In this document: one piece after another, positions 1-8,370 of the stretch
Numbering within the stretch: the first letter of the stretch is position 1
Layout of the letters: each line of letters starts with the position of its first letter
NCBI GenBank assembly: GCA_004151065.3
Contig: NWUY0300000662.1
Coordinates: 1,294-25,908 of the forward strand
Direction of reading: 5' to 3'
DNA length: 24,615 nt
From: Larix sibirica
Taxonomy: Eukaryota > Streptophyta > Pinopsida > Pinales > Pinaceae
Notes under the pieces: model-generated
Databases searched by the model: none
What the model saw: only the letters and a program-made list of their open reading frames with translations
What the model was told of the DNA's origin: nothing
Position numbers and translations under genes: made by a program

Positions 1-112
1 CACTCAAGAAATCCATCAAGTCATCCATTCTTGGCAATGGAAACTTGTACTTGATTGTAATCCAGTTGATGGCCCTTGAGTCAATGCTCATCCTCCATTC
101 TCCTCCTTTCTT
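1..112 (-). pseudogene. Second RT start (copy A), cut by window edge
   Basis: The minus strand encodes KKGGEWRMSIDSRAIN and FPLPRMDDLM, the N-terminal part of a Ty3/gypsy RT. It aligns with the RT start at about 1389-1500, with roughly nine bases in ten identical by eye. It is the second RT copy in the duplicated element and continues beyond base 1. Confidence 0.8.
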
Positions 113-235
113 TTGTGCAAGTACAATTGGTACTGCACACAAACTTAAGACTCTATATGATCAATACTCTATCCAGTAACTCCTGAAATTGTCATTTTAG
201 ATCGACATTCTTGGTCGGCATCATCCTGTGCGACA

Positions 236-273
236 CCTTGTTTGGAAGACTCGACCTTGTTTGGAAGACTCGA
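236..273. repeat. 19-bp tandem repeat in copy A only
   Basis: CCTTGTTTGGAAGACTCGA occurs twice head to tail (236-254 and 255-273). The equivalent place in copy B (near 1624) has it once, so this small duplication arose after the large one. Confidence 0.85.
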
Positions 274-297
274 CCCCGGAATCCTCGTTGGTGGAAA

Positions 298-1102
298 TCA
301 TGTTGGCATCTCATTGACCATTATATCTTTGAATTCAATCAACATTCTTGTAACTTTAGTCGACATATTCCCCGTCGAGTGATCCACACTTAACCCCTTC
401 GGAATGACTGCAAAACAACATTGTTGCTTCTTTTCCTCCTTCAGGAATTCTTTAGCCAAACATATCAACACTCTCTTCTCCCAGTAGTTATTTTCACTTC
501 CCTTATTACTCATGTCTTCTTGTAAGGGAATCATTTTTTCTCTCATTCCATCCTTCGAGACAATGATAGTATTTCTATGACCATCATAGATTATTTTCTT
601 GTCGTATTGTCATGGTCTTCCTTCCATGGTATTCCTAACAATAGATGACAAGCATCCATGGGCATGACATCACACAACACACTATCATAAAAATGACCAA
701 TTTTGAAATTTACCAAACATTGTCGAGACACCGTGACATGATCTCCCTTCTGCAACAATGACACTCTGTAAGCATTCGAGTACGGTCGACACTTCAACCC
801 CAATTTCTTGACGACTTTAGTCAAAACTAGATTCTAGGTGTTTCCCTCGTCAACTATCATGGAACAACATCTATCCATGATTCTCACTTGGTTCGAAGTA
901 CAGAATTCCTATGTGCTAGTTCTTTCTCCTCATGTCGGGTCGGATGCAACATCACCCATCTGGTCGTCGAATTCCGGCATCCCTTAGGGTTGATTTCATC
1001 GTCACTACTCCCGACAGTCAAACCAGACTTCCCTTCTGTCTTGTCGGTTGTTCGACTTCTGGTTTCCTGTAGACTTGCAATATGCAAGTTCTCTGGGAAC
1101 TC
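298..1102 (-). pseudogene. Second protease and PR-RT linker (copy A), element 1
   Basis: This repeats the protease region found at about 2140-2495. Three open pieces in shifted frames (1087-884, 824-591, 546-298) give, in order, the post-knuckle segment with TVGSSDDEI, a protease core, and the linker that precedes RT. The active-site motif is DEGNT at 851-837 where copy B has DGGST, and a TAG follows it. After the core, CHLLLGIPWKED is the usual end of a plant gypsy protease region. Copy A keeps the protease C-terminal frame that copy B has lost to a frameshift. It is not a separate element: there is no LTR or Gag between it and the upstream RT. Confidence 0.8.
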
Positions 1103-1107
1103 AGCTT

Positions 1108-1500
1108 CTATAGAACTTGTCTTAAGTGAGCCAAATGTTCAACCTTAGTCTTACTAAAAATCAAAATGTAGTTGAGATAGACAACGAAGAACTTCCCCAT
1201 AAATGGATTCAACACTTTATTCATCAATCTCATAAATGTACTTGGTGCATTAGTCATCCAAAATGGAATTATCAAGCACTCATACAATCCTTCCTTTGTC
1301 TTGAAGGTTGTCTTACACTCATCACCCTCTATGATCTTGATCAGATGAAATCCACTCTTCAAGTTGATCTTGGTGAAGTACCTTGCTCCACTCAAGCAAT
1401 TGATCAATTCATCCATTCTTGGCAATGGAAAAATGTACTTGATTGTAATCCAGTTGATGGCCCTCGAGTCAATGCGCATCCTCCATTCTCCTTCTTTCTT
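1108..1500 (-). pseudogene. Reverse transcriptase fragment (copy B), element 1
   Basis: This is the RT palm and fingers of a Ty3/gypsy element. A 123-residue open stretch starts at 1479 and ends at a TAG at 1110-1108. In order it shows IDSRAIN, FPLPRMDEL, FTKINLKSGFH (first catalytic Asp region, here Asn: KINL), TTFKTKEGLYE, and NAPSTFMRLMN. The catalytic box reads YLNY at 1179-1168 where YLDD is expected, so both metal-binding Asp are gone and the enzyme cannot work. Homology runs through VEHLAHLRQVL, then a TAG, and after about 1102 the sequence jumps to protease-region sequence instead of continuing into RT thumb and RNase H. The frame differs from that of Gag. Confidence 0.88.
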
Positions 1501-2141
1501 TGGTGCAAGTAAAATTAGTACTGCACACGAAATTAAGACTCTCCCTGATCAATCCTCTATCCAGTAACTCCTAGAATTGTCATTTTAGATCGATATTCTT
1601 GGTCGGCATTATCCTGTGAGGCGCCTTGTTTGGAAGACTCGACCTTGGAATCAAGTCGATCTGGTGCAATATAGTCCTCATCGGTGGCAATCATGTTGGA
1701 CTCTCATTGACCATTATATCCTTGAATACAATCAACATTCTTCTAACTTTAGTTGGTGTATTCCTCATCGGGTGATCCACACTTAACCCCTTCAGAATCA
1801 CTGCAAAACAACATTGCTGCTTCTTTTCCTCCTTCGGGAATCCTTTAGCCGAACATATCAACACTCTCTTCTCCTAGTAATTATTTTCACTTCCCTTATT
1901 ACTCATGTCTTCCTGTAAGGGAATCATTTTTTCTCTCCTTCAATCCTTCCAGATAGTGACATAATTTCTATGACCATCATAGATTATGTCCTTGTCATAT
2001 TGTCATGGTATTCCTCCCATGGTCTTCCTAGCAACATATGACAAGCATCCATGAGCATGAAATCACACAACACGCTATCGTAAAAATTACCAATTCTGAA
2101 TTTACCAAACATTGTCGAGACACTGTGACATGATGTCCCTT

Positions 2142-3530
2142 CTACAACCACAACACTCTGTAAGAATTCGAGTGTGGTCGGTACTTCAACCCCAATTTCT
2201 CGACGACTTCAATCAAGACTAGATTATCTGTGCTGCCCCCGTCGACTATCATGGAACAAACTCTATCCCTGATTCTCACTATGGTTTGAATGGTAGAATT
2301 CTTATGTGCTAGTTCCTTCTCCACATGTTGGGTCGGTTGCAACATCACCCATTTGGTCGTCAAATACCTGCATCCCTCAGGCTTGATTTCGTCATCACTA
2401 CTCCCGACAGTGAAACCACGCTTCCCTTTCGTCTTGTCGATTGTTCGACTTATGGTTTCTTGTCGAATTGCGATATGCAAGCTCTCTAGGAACTCATATT
2501 CCTTGTGAACAAATTCACGACACTTGTAACATAATATAGATGGTATGTATGCACTTCTTCCTCCACAAGTTCCTCTTCGACCAAATGTGCTTAAACTCCT
2601 GGGGTTTTCACCACCACGTCGGTACTCAGGTGCAGGGTTTATTGTTCTACCATCGTTTCTTCTTTCTTCATTATTTTCTTCTCTCTTCAACCCACTAGTA
2701 CATCCTCTAGTAGTGGGATTCCCTCTAACTACAAAGGTATTTCTAGACAACTTCTCCTTTGTCTTCAAGGCTAATTGATAGGTCTCTCTAACTTTCATGG
2801 CCCTTGACATGCTCAACTCATCCTTAATTGCATATTTCAAGCCATTCACATATTTGACCACAACTTCTTCACCCTCATCTGTTTGTCCTGCCCTCATGGA
2901 GAGTCTGTAGAATTCCTCGGTGAATTCTTGGACAATCAACTCTTTCTATCTCAAGTTCCGCAGTTTCTTGAACAAGGAAATCATATAATCAGTGGGAAGG
3001 AACTTGCCCTTCAACTTGGCAACCATTCTATCCCAAAATTTGATTTTCTCTTTTCTCTTCTTCACTCTGCCAGCCTGTAAATTGTCCCCCCACAATGAGG
3101 CATGATCTTTCAACTTCAAACAAGCAACTTTTACCCTTTTTGGGTCTTCAATCTGCTCCATGTCAAAATATTTTTCCATTTCACTAACCCAGTCTATCAA
3201 CTCTTTAGGGTTAAGGTTCCTTAAGTAGGTAGACACTTCCATCTTGGTCTTACCCCTCATTTCTAACAATACCTTCAACAATTTGTCTCCTATGTCTTCT
3301 TCCTCTTCAGCCTCAGGAGCATTTTCTTCATCCTTAGCCTCTACATCACTATGGTCAAGGGTTTCAATACCAAACCCCCTCTTTCGTGCCTTTTTCACAC
3401 TAGCCAAATCACTCTTCAAACTCCTCATGGTTTGGATGCATTCTTCAAACATCTCACAGTCAATCGTCACACACGCACCTCTGTGTGGACATCGTCCTCT
3501 ACCACGTACATTGATGCCCCTCTAAGCCAT
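2142..3530 (-). pseudogene. Gag plus start of aspartic protease, element 1
   Basis: One minus-strand frame runs from ATG 3530-3528 to 2142, broken by TAG at codon 3 (3524-3522) and TAG near 2946-2948. Gag packages element RNA into the particle. The N-terminus is Arg/Gly-rich (VRGRGRCPHRG), followed by an acidic stretch and a retrotransposon-Gag domain around 3330-2780 (motifs KYFDMEQIEDP and WDRMVAKLKGKFLP). The zinc knuckle at 2531-2490 reads CYKCREFVHKEYEF: the last Cys is Phe and the usual Gly before His is Val. The protease motif DGGST is intact at 2243-2229, followed by VVEKLGL; DGGS is a frequent plant variant of the DSG active site. The frame is lost just beyond 2142. The context is continuous with the PBS upstream and RT downstream. 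Confidence 0.85.
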
Positions 3531-3664
3531 TGTTCCTTCAATCAAATGAATCACCACTACCTTAATCACAACTGGGTTTACCACACTCCTGCAATTCTAC
3601 CCAACTGTAGTTGGAATTGCCTTCACATCCAATCGCAACTAGACTCTTCACGTAGGATACTCCT

Positions 3665-3676
3665 GCTCTAATACCA
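3665..3676 (-). other. Primer-binding site of element 1 (initiator Met tRNA type)
   Basis: The minus strand reads TGGTATTAGAGC, one base from the common plant PBS TGGTATCAGAGC that pairs with the 3' end of initiator methionine tRNA. It lies between the LTR end and the Gag start at 3530. The C-to-T change matches the other decay in this element. Confidence 0.8.
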
Positions 3677-3680
3677 AAAA

Positions 3681-4543
3681 CTAGTAATAGCCTTGGTGGG
3701 TGTTGCAATATCAAGGTGCACAATAGAACACAATGGACACCGACACTACAAGCACAATAAAGAAGATGCCAAGAATTATGGATTTTCTATTAAATCAGAA
3801 ACTCAAATTACAATGACATGGTTACAATTAGAGTTAAAGCTATGTTCAGTCGGTATATTGATTATGGGCATCAGCAGCCTCACTCTCTCTAAGACAAAAT
3901 TTTCAACTATGGGAAACAACAACCCGTTCTCTTGCCTCTAACTGGTATTTATAGTTGTCTTCTCCCTCAAATTCCTGCCTTTGGATCTTTTAAAAGCCTC
4001 TTGGTGCTTGGCTGGCCTAGCTTGGCTTCATTAAATTTTCATCTACCATCTTCTTGGCATATCACACCACCTAACGTTCTCTAACACCCACTATAGTTGT
4101 GCAATAACTACTCCAACTACTCCGCAACCGCTAGACCCTCTACGTCTTGGCTTTCTCGTCGACCATTTTCTATCGTTGTCGGCTCAAATTCTGACTCTTT
4201 CTGAATTCTGGGCCAGTCTAATTCCAACCTCTTATGCTCTTCTAGTTGGTGTGCCCCGACTGTATTTTCATATATCGGCTCGACCTTCCATTGGTTTTTC
4301 GAACCTACTTTATGTTGTGATCGACCTCCTCATTGACTTCCCCTCAACACAGCTAATCCTTCCAACTAATCTTTGACCTCGACCACGCAAGTCTCCCTTT
4401 TCGTCTTCCCTCTCGTCCATTTCTCGTTGTCTTACTAGGCTCTAACTACCATTATGCTCTTGTCTATAGGTCATCAACTATCCTCCAGACAACTTCAGTT
4501 GTCTCATCATCGACTGCAAATCTCAAGGGCCAATGCCCCTACA
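3681..4543 (-). repeat. 5' LTR of gypsy element 1
   Basis: The LTR begins on the minus strand at 4543 with TGTAGGGGCATTGG and ends just before the PBS, near CTATTACTAG at about 3681. Its length of roughly 860 bp is usual for plant gypsy LTRs. A TATA box lies inside it at 3954-3944, giving U3 of about 590 bp and R-U5 of about 240 bp. The 5' end has the expected TG, but the 3' end does not show a clean CA, so that boundary may have mutated and is uncertain by a few bases. The partner LTR is outside the window, so neither LTR identity nor a target-site duplication can be checked. No open frame in this stretch looks like a gene. Confidence 0.65.
3944..3954 (-). promoter_or_regulatory. TATA box in LTR of element 1
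   Basis: The minus strand reads CTATAAATACC, a near-ideal plant TATA box. It sits about 270 bp upstream of the PBS, as expected for the start of R in an LTR. Transcription would begin near 3915-3925. Inferred from motif and position only. Confidence 0.55.
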
Positions 4544-4844
4544 TCACATCGTCAATCTACCAAGTGAGAAAGCGGAAGATTTGAGACAGGAAAGCATTGT
4601 GTTAATTAAAAATATTATATCAATGTTTATGACAAGTTTTAAGCACCACTTTCTGAGAAGATAACACAAGGAATGCCCCCATTTCAGTAATGCAACCATT
4701 CATGTTTTGGATATGGTCATCAATTGGTATGTAGAAGAGAAGGTTAGTTACATCAGGTTTTATGGCCTCTCTAAGTCTCCACATTTGTTTCCTAGGTATG
4801 TGCCAAACATGGTAATTAAGGAATATCATACATCCTTTCATGGG
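4544..4844. other. A+T-rich sequence with no identified gene
   Basis: This flanks the LTR of element 1. Short overlapping open frames exist on both strands (4841-4620 minus, 4707-4919 plus). The plus frame contains the segment SKSPHLFPRYVPNMVI, which looks protein-like, but I cannot assign it to a family. It may be the remnant of another element into which element 1 inserted. Confidence 0.3.
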
Positions 4845-5154
4845 AAAGCTACCATATTGAAGGAAAAGTTTTATATTACCTTGATTTCCCCATCACAATT
4901 AGCGCAAATGAGTTTGTAAAGGTCCAAGCGATAGCTTGAGAGTTGGCCCCTTAACATTTCATGCAGATGAATTTTCAAGTGCATGACCAACTCAAGGCAT
5001 CACAAATCCCTCAATCTACTTTTGGACTATAGTGTTTAAAGCAAAACATATTCAACTGGATACTAGCACAAAGGAAGAAGAAGAGCCCACTTTACCGAAG
5101 CCCCATAAGAGTAAATACTAAATTGGTTAAGTTATATGTGGCAGAACTTTCAAT

Positions 5155-5225
5155 GAGTTGGTGACCTATTGGTGAAGAGTTGTGAATGTCACTATCCCCA
5201 CCAAGGTTCAAATCCCCAATGAGAC
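5155..5225 (+). repeat. tRNA-derived SINE-like head, unit 1
   Basis: A box-A-like TGACCTATTGG (5162-5172) is followed by GGTTCAAATCC (5205-5215), which matches the Pol III box B consensus exactly. The start-to-start spacing of 43 bp is normal for tRNA genes and tRNA-derived SINEs. It does not fold as an obvious functional tRNA. Confidence 0.5.
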
Positions 5226-5561
5226 ATTGGCATGTTGTGATGAGACTAGAAAGGAAGCTACCATATTGAAGGAAAAGTTTTGTGTTACCTTGATTTCCCC
5301 ATCACAATTGGCACAAACGAGTTTGTAAAGGTCCAAGCAATAGCTTGAGATTTGGCCCTCAACATTTCATGGAGATGAATTTTGGAGTGCATGATCAACT
5401 CAAGGCATTACAGATCCCTCAATCTACATTTGTGCTATAGTGTTTAAAGCACAACATATTCAACTGGATACTAACACAAAGGAAGAAGCAGAGTCCACTC
5501 TACCGAATCCCCATAAGAGTAAAACTAAATTGGTTAAGTTATATGTGGCAAAACTGTCAAT

Positions 5562-5632
5562 GAGTTGGTGACCTATTGGTGAAGAGTTGTGAATGTCACT
5601 ATCCCCACCATGGTTCAAATCCCCAATGAGAC
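5562..5632 (+). repeat. tRNA-derived SINE-like head, unit 2
   Basis: Same structure as in unit 1, with box A at 5569-5579 and box B at 5612-5622. The sequence beyond it (GAGACATTGGCATGTTGTGA) continues in both units. No SINE 3' tail or target-site duplication could be fixed. Confidence 0.5.
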
Positions 5633-5660
5633 ATTGGCATGTTGTGATGAGACTAGAAAG

Positions 5661-6156
5661 GTCTCCGACAAAGGTAACACTGCTTTCAAGTAGTTGAAAG
5701 ACAACATACATGCGAGGAGAAGAATGAAGTCACTATACAAGAGAAAGAGAAAAAGATCAATCTATTGGGTTGGTGCCTTGGTTAATTGATTCCAAATAAA
5801 CCTTCATTTTTAAAAGAAAGAAGAGGTAGAGTTATAGCTCAAATACTTCCTATTCGACATAGCGGTATAGGTTTCGAAAGGAGCAAGTAGCAAAATAATA
5901 GAAGTATAATGAAAACATTTTACTATAATTAGAGGAACCGAACTGTTTGATCATTAATCGATCTCCTTGCCATCTTAATCCAATGCAACAATTATGTGAA
6001 AGCAGAGAATAAGAGAAGAATGGAAGTTTTAAACCCAACACTGATTCGTCGTATAAGGTGAGGTGGTAATGAAATATTTCCCTCATGATATACTCATCAA
6101 ATTCCCTCCAAGAATCAAACCTCTCCTCACAGCAGGAAGCCACAACTTTTTAATAC
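5661..6156. other. Stretch without an identified gene
   Basis: A minus-strand open stretch of 97 codons (6143-5850) is present, with no recognised motif. It is Cys/Phe/Tyr-rich and could be a chance frame. No promoter, splice or repeat signal stands out. Confidence 0.25.
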
Positions 6157-6606
6157 ATGAAATTCGCAAGGCGATATGAAACTGTTGAGTGCATCCCAAA
6201 GTGCAGCGAACCCAGGGGTTTGTTTCCCACTTTCAGATCGGCAACAAGCACAACATTTTTGTATTGGTGTAAGCACTCATGGTCTCCAAAGCACAAAATT
6301 AAATTATGTTTTCTTGTCATGGACAAGTTTCCCTACAGCTTCTCAGTTGACAAGAAGTCCATTGATCAATCTTTTTTTTCTTGTTTTTACATTGAAGAAG
6401 GCCAACACTTGATGTTAGGGAGAATACAGGTATGGCCAAAAATACATTCATTCAAGCAATACATAGTCAAAGTTGGCTCCCAAGAAGCAAGTGTCACAAA
6501 GCTAGATTTGAATATAGGTTGGGAGGATAACAACATTCCTCCCAACCACCCAATCTACACTCAATTGACAGTGTCGTTTTCAACTTGTATCTATATGGCA
6601 CGGTAA
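6157..6606 (+). other. Unassigned 149-codon open frame
   Basis: This is the longest open stretch in the window not explained by a transposon. The last 70 or so residues, from about 6405, read like genuine protein (RIQVWPKIHSFKQYIVKVG, then LDLNIGWEDNNIPPNHP). The first half is less convincing and overlaps another open frame (6176-6412) whose sequence is equally plausible, so a frameshift in an old coding sequence is possible. I recognise no domain, signal peptide or membrane segment. It ends at TAA, and no clear splice sites flank it. It may be a host-gene fragment carried by a repeat, a transposon remnant, or chance. Confidence 0.2.
6541..6570 (+). repeat. 30-bp exact direct repeat, copy 1
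   Basis: This starts CCCAACCACCCAATC and ends CAATTGACA. An identical copy lies at 6969-6998, directly after an N at 6968. The flanks of the two copies differ. Confidence 0.9.
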
Positions 6607-7985
6607 TATCCATGTGTTTCCAAGAAGCAAGTAGGGTTCATTTTGTCTGCCATGATCATGGTCGTATGCATCACATTTCAGATTCACTTGGTAACTTGTT
6701 GTCTTCTTCACTGTAAATTATATCCATGAAATATGGTCAAGGCTCATCGATATTTATAAAAAAAAAGACAATGTTAAAAATATTTGGGAAAGTGGTTATA
6801 GGGAAAGGGGGTGAAAAAAATCATAATGCCATCATGATGAAGATCTAAGCTTTAAGATTTCATCTTAAGATATCAATTATCTATTAATGTAAGGTGATTC
6901 TAATGAAGAAGATAAATCTTGGCTAAATCATTAAAGGGTGAAGGAAGAGGAGGAGCAGGAGGCGATGNCCCAACCACCCAATCTACACTCAATTGACAAG
7001 AGTGGTTGATCAATGGACTTTTTTTCCTTTTTCTTTCCAGAGAAGAGTGGTTGATGGCTTCTTTAATCAGTTATTTTTCTTATTCCTTCAGTGGATGAGT
7101 TGTTTTTCTTCTTCAGAGATAGATTTTCTGGCCGGTAGCAAGTTGTGGATCAATGGTTCATTGAGTTCTTCACACTAGAGAGTCCATTTCCTTTGCATCT
7201 TTCAGCATTTGGAACAACAAAATCAGTGCCTCAATTATGCCCAGAAGTTATTGATAAGGTTGCGACCCAAGAGTATTGTCAGCCCTATGCAATGATAGGA
7301 ATGGATTAACAATGTAATGGCAGATGTTAATAAAAAGAGATGTGACTTTGAGTATAGAGTGAATAAGTCAAGCCTAAATTAGGAAGCATCTTTATGTGGG
7401 GCACAAGAATGACCATAGTTATTCTTGTCTAGTTAAAAGTCAAGCCAACTCTTAGGAAGTTGAGTAATTTTGGAAGATGAAAAGTCTTGAAAGGAAAAAG
7501 AGTCATGGAAGTACGAGAGGAGGTAGATGGTATAGTTAAATAAGAATTTGTAAGAAAAAATAAAGATTTTAATTTCTATAAACAAACTACCTTTTCATCA
7601 AGAGTGTTGCTAGCAATTAATATTAATAAAGCCTGGATCATAAGTTCATGGATGTGAAGTATCTTTCTTTCACGTGTGACTTATAAGCTTTATTGGGAGA
7701 GTATGTCAATAAACTATTTCCCAGTTCATATTCTCATCATTTTATGCCTTGTTAACCTGGTGTTTTGAAGAAGTTGAAACATGGGAGTGTATACACCAAA
7801 TATCTAAACACAGGAGGGAATAAAAAATACAATTTCACAATTTCCCTCTTTTTCTTATTAAAAATGAAATGCAACAACAGAATCCAATTTATACATTATA
7901 ACTTTTTAGTCACTAAAATCAACCCGAGTTGGAGTTGATCACAAACCGACGACTAAATCACCATTAAAACAAACCTCTGAAATGT
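6607..7985. other. A+T-rich stretch, no identified gene
   Basis: Apart from the 30-bp repeat copy at 6969-6998, I see only short open frames without motifs, poly-A and poly-T runs, and no LTR ends, PBS or tRNA-like boxes. Confidence 0.4.
6969..6998 (+). repeat. 30-bp exact direct repeat, copy 2, next to an N
   Basis: Identical to 6541-6570. The single N at 6968 directly precedes it, so a sequence join or editing artefact is possible. The downstream bases (GACAAGAGTGGTTGATCAAT) also resemble 6349-6368. Confidence 0.9.
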
Positions 7986-8370
7986 TATCGGAGTTCTCCT
8001 CCAAACACTCTCAGGACAACCTCCAATATCACACACCAACGTCTACTCGGATGATGCCACTTGTCATCCTGTTGGAATTTCCTATAAGCATTCTCTGTCA
8101 AGACTCCTCCTGAGCACCTCCAATATAACACACCGATGTCCACTCGATTGATGCCACTTGTCATCTCGTTGGACTTTCCTATCAGCGTTCTCTATCGGGA
8201 CTTCTCCCGAGCACCTTTGATATAGCACACTGATATCCACTCGGCTAATGCCACTTGTCATCATGTTGAACTTTCCTATCGGTGGTATTTTTGGGGACTC
8301 CTCCTAATCACCTTCGATATAACACACCGACGACTACTCATCTTCTGATATGTGTCATCCTTGTATAGGC
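7986..8370. repeat. Minisatellite of four 97-bp units
   Basis: Units start at 7986, 8083, 8180 and 8277, each with TATCRG or TATAAG. The first three are exactly 97 bp and the fourth is diverged and ends near 8370. Shared blocks include AACACACCGA and GATGCCACTTGTCATC. The units are richer in CG than the surroundings. Open frames across it simply follow the repeat. It may be the internal repeat block of an otherwise unrecognised LTR or element. Confidence 0.88.

Larger units (their letters stand above)
1..2495 (-). repeat. Tandem internal duplication of the PR-RT segment
   Basis: Bases 1-1102 repeat bases 1389-2495 in the same orientation at a near-constant offset of about 1390 bp. Clear anchors are the RT start (1 and 1389), CCAGTAACTCCT (about 175 and 1560), and CCTTGTTTGGAAGACTCGA (236 and 1624). 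The unit is therefore about 1393 bp (1103-2495), and the second copy is incomplete in the window. The copies differ by many substitutions and several indels, so the duplication is old. Confidence 0.85.
1..4543 (-). mobile_element. Ty3/gypsy LTR retrotransposon 1, left-truncated by window edge
   Basis: Read on the minus strand, the order is LTR (4543 to about 3681), PBS (3676-3665), Gag, zinc knuckle, protease, RT, then a second protease-to-RT stretch that runs off the left edge. PR before RT and RT before any integrase is the Ty3/gypsy order. The RT carries IDSRAIN, FPLPRMDEL and NAPSTFMRLMN, which are typical of plant Ty3/gypsy RT. No integrase or 3' LTR is seen, so those parts, if present, lie left of base 1. 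The element is dead: it has in-frame TAG codons, frameshifts, and YLNY in place of the RT catalytic box. It keeps more CG dinucleotides than most of the window, which suggests a younger insertion. The clade is not assigned. Confidence 0.9.
4845..5660. repeat. Tandem duplication, two units of about 408 bp
   Basis: Unit 1 (about 4845-5252) and unit 2 (about 5253-5660) are directly adjacent and nearly identical over their whole length. Both start at AGCTACCATATTGAAGG and end at GAGACTAGAAAG. The offset is 407-409 bp with only a few single-base indels. Each unit ends with a tRNA-like head (separate entries). Confidence 0.9.

Noticed and set aside
884-1512. Plus-strand open frames at 888-1148, 1126-1512 and 1364-1567
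   Set aside because: They are antisense shadows of the minus-strand protease and RT of element 1; only the minus frames show domain motifs.
2290-3671. Plus-strand open frames over 2290-3671
   Set aside because: Antisense shadows of the Gag-protease frame of element 1.
5155-5632. Functional tRNA genes
   Set aside because: Box A and B are present but I could not form an acceptor stem or a convincing anticodon arm, so SINE-like is the better reading.
8082-8264. Minus-strand 60-codon frame
   Set aside because: It is made entirely of the 97-bp tandem units and simply repeats the unit translation.
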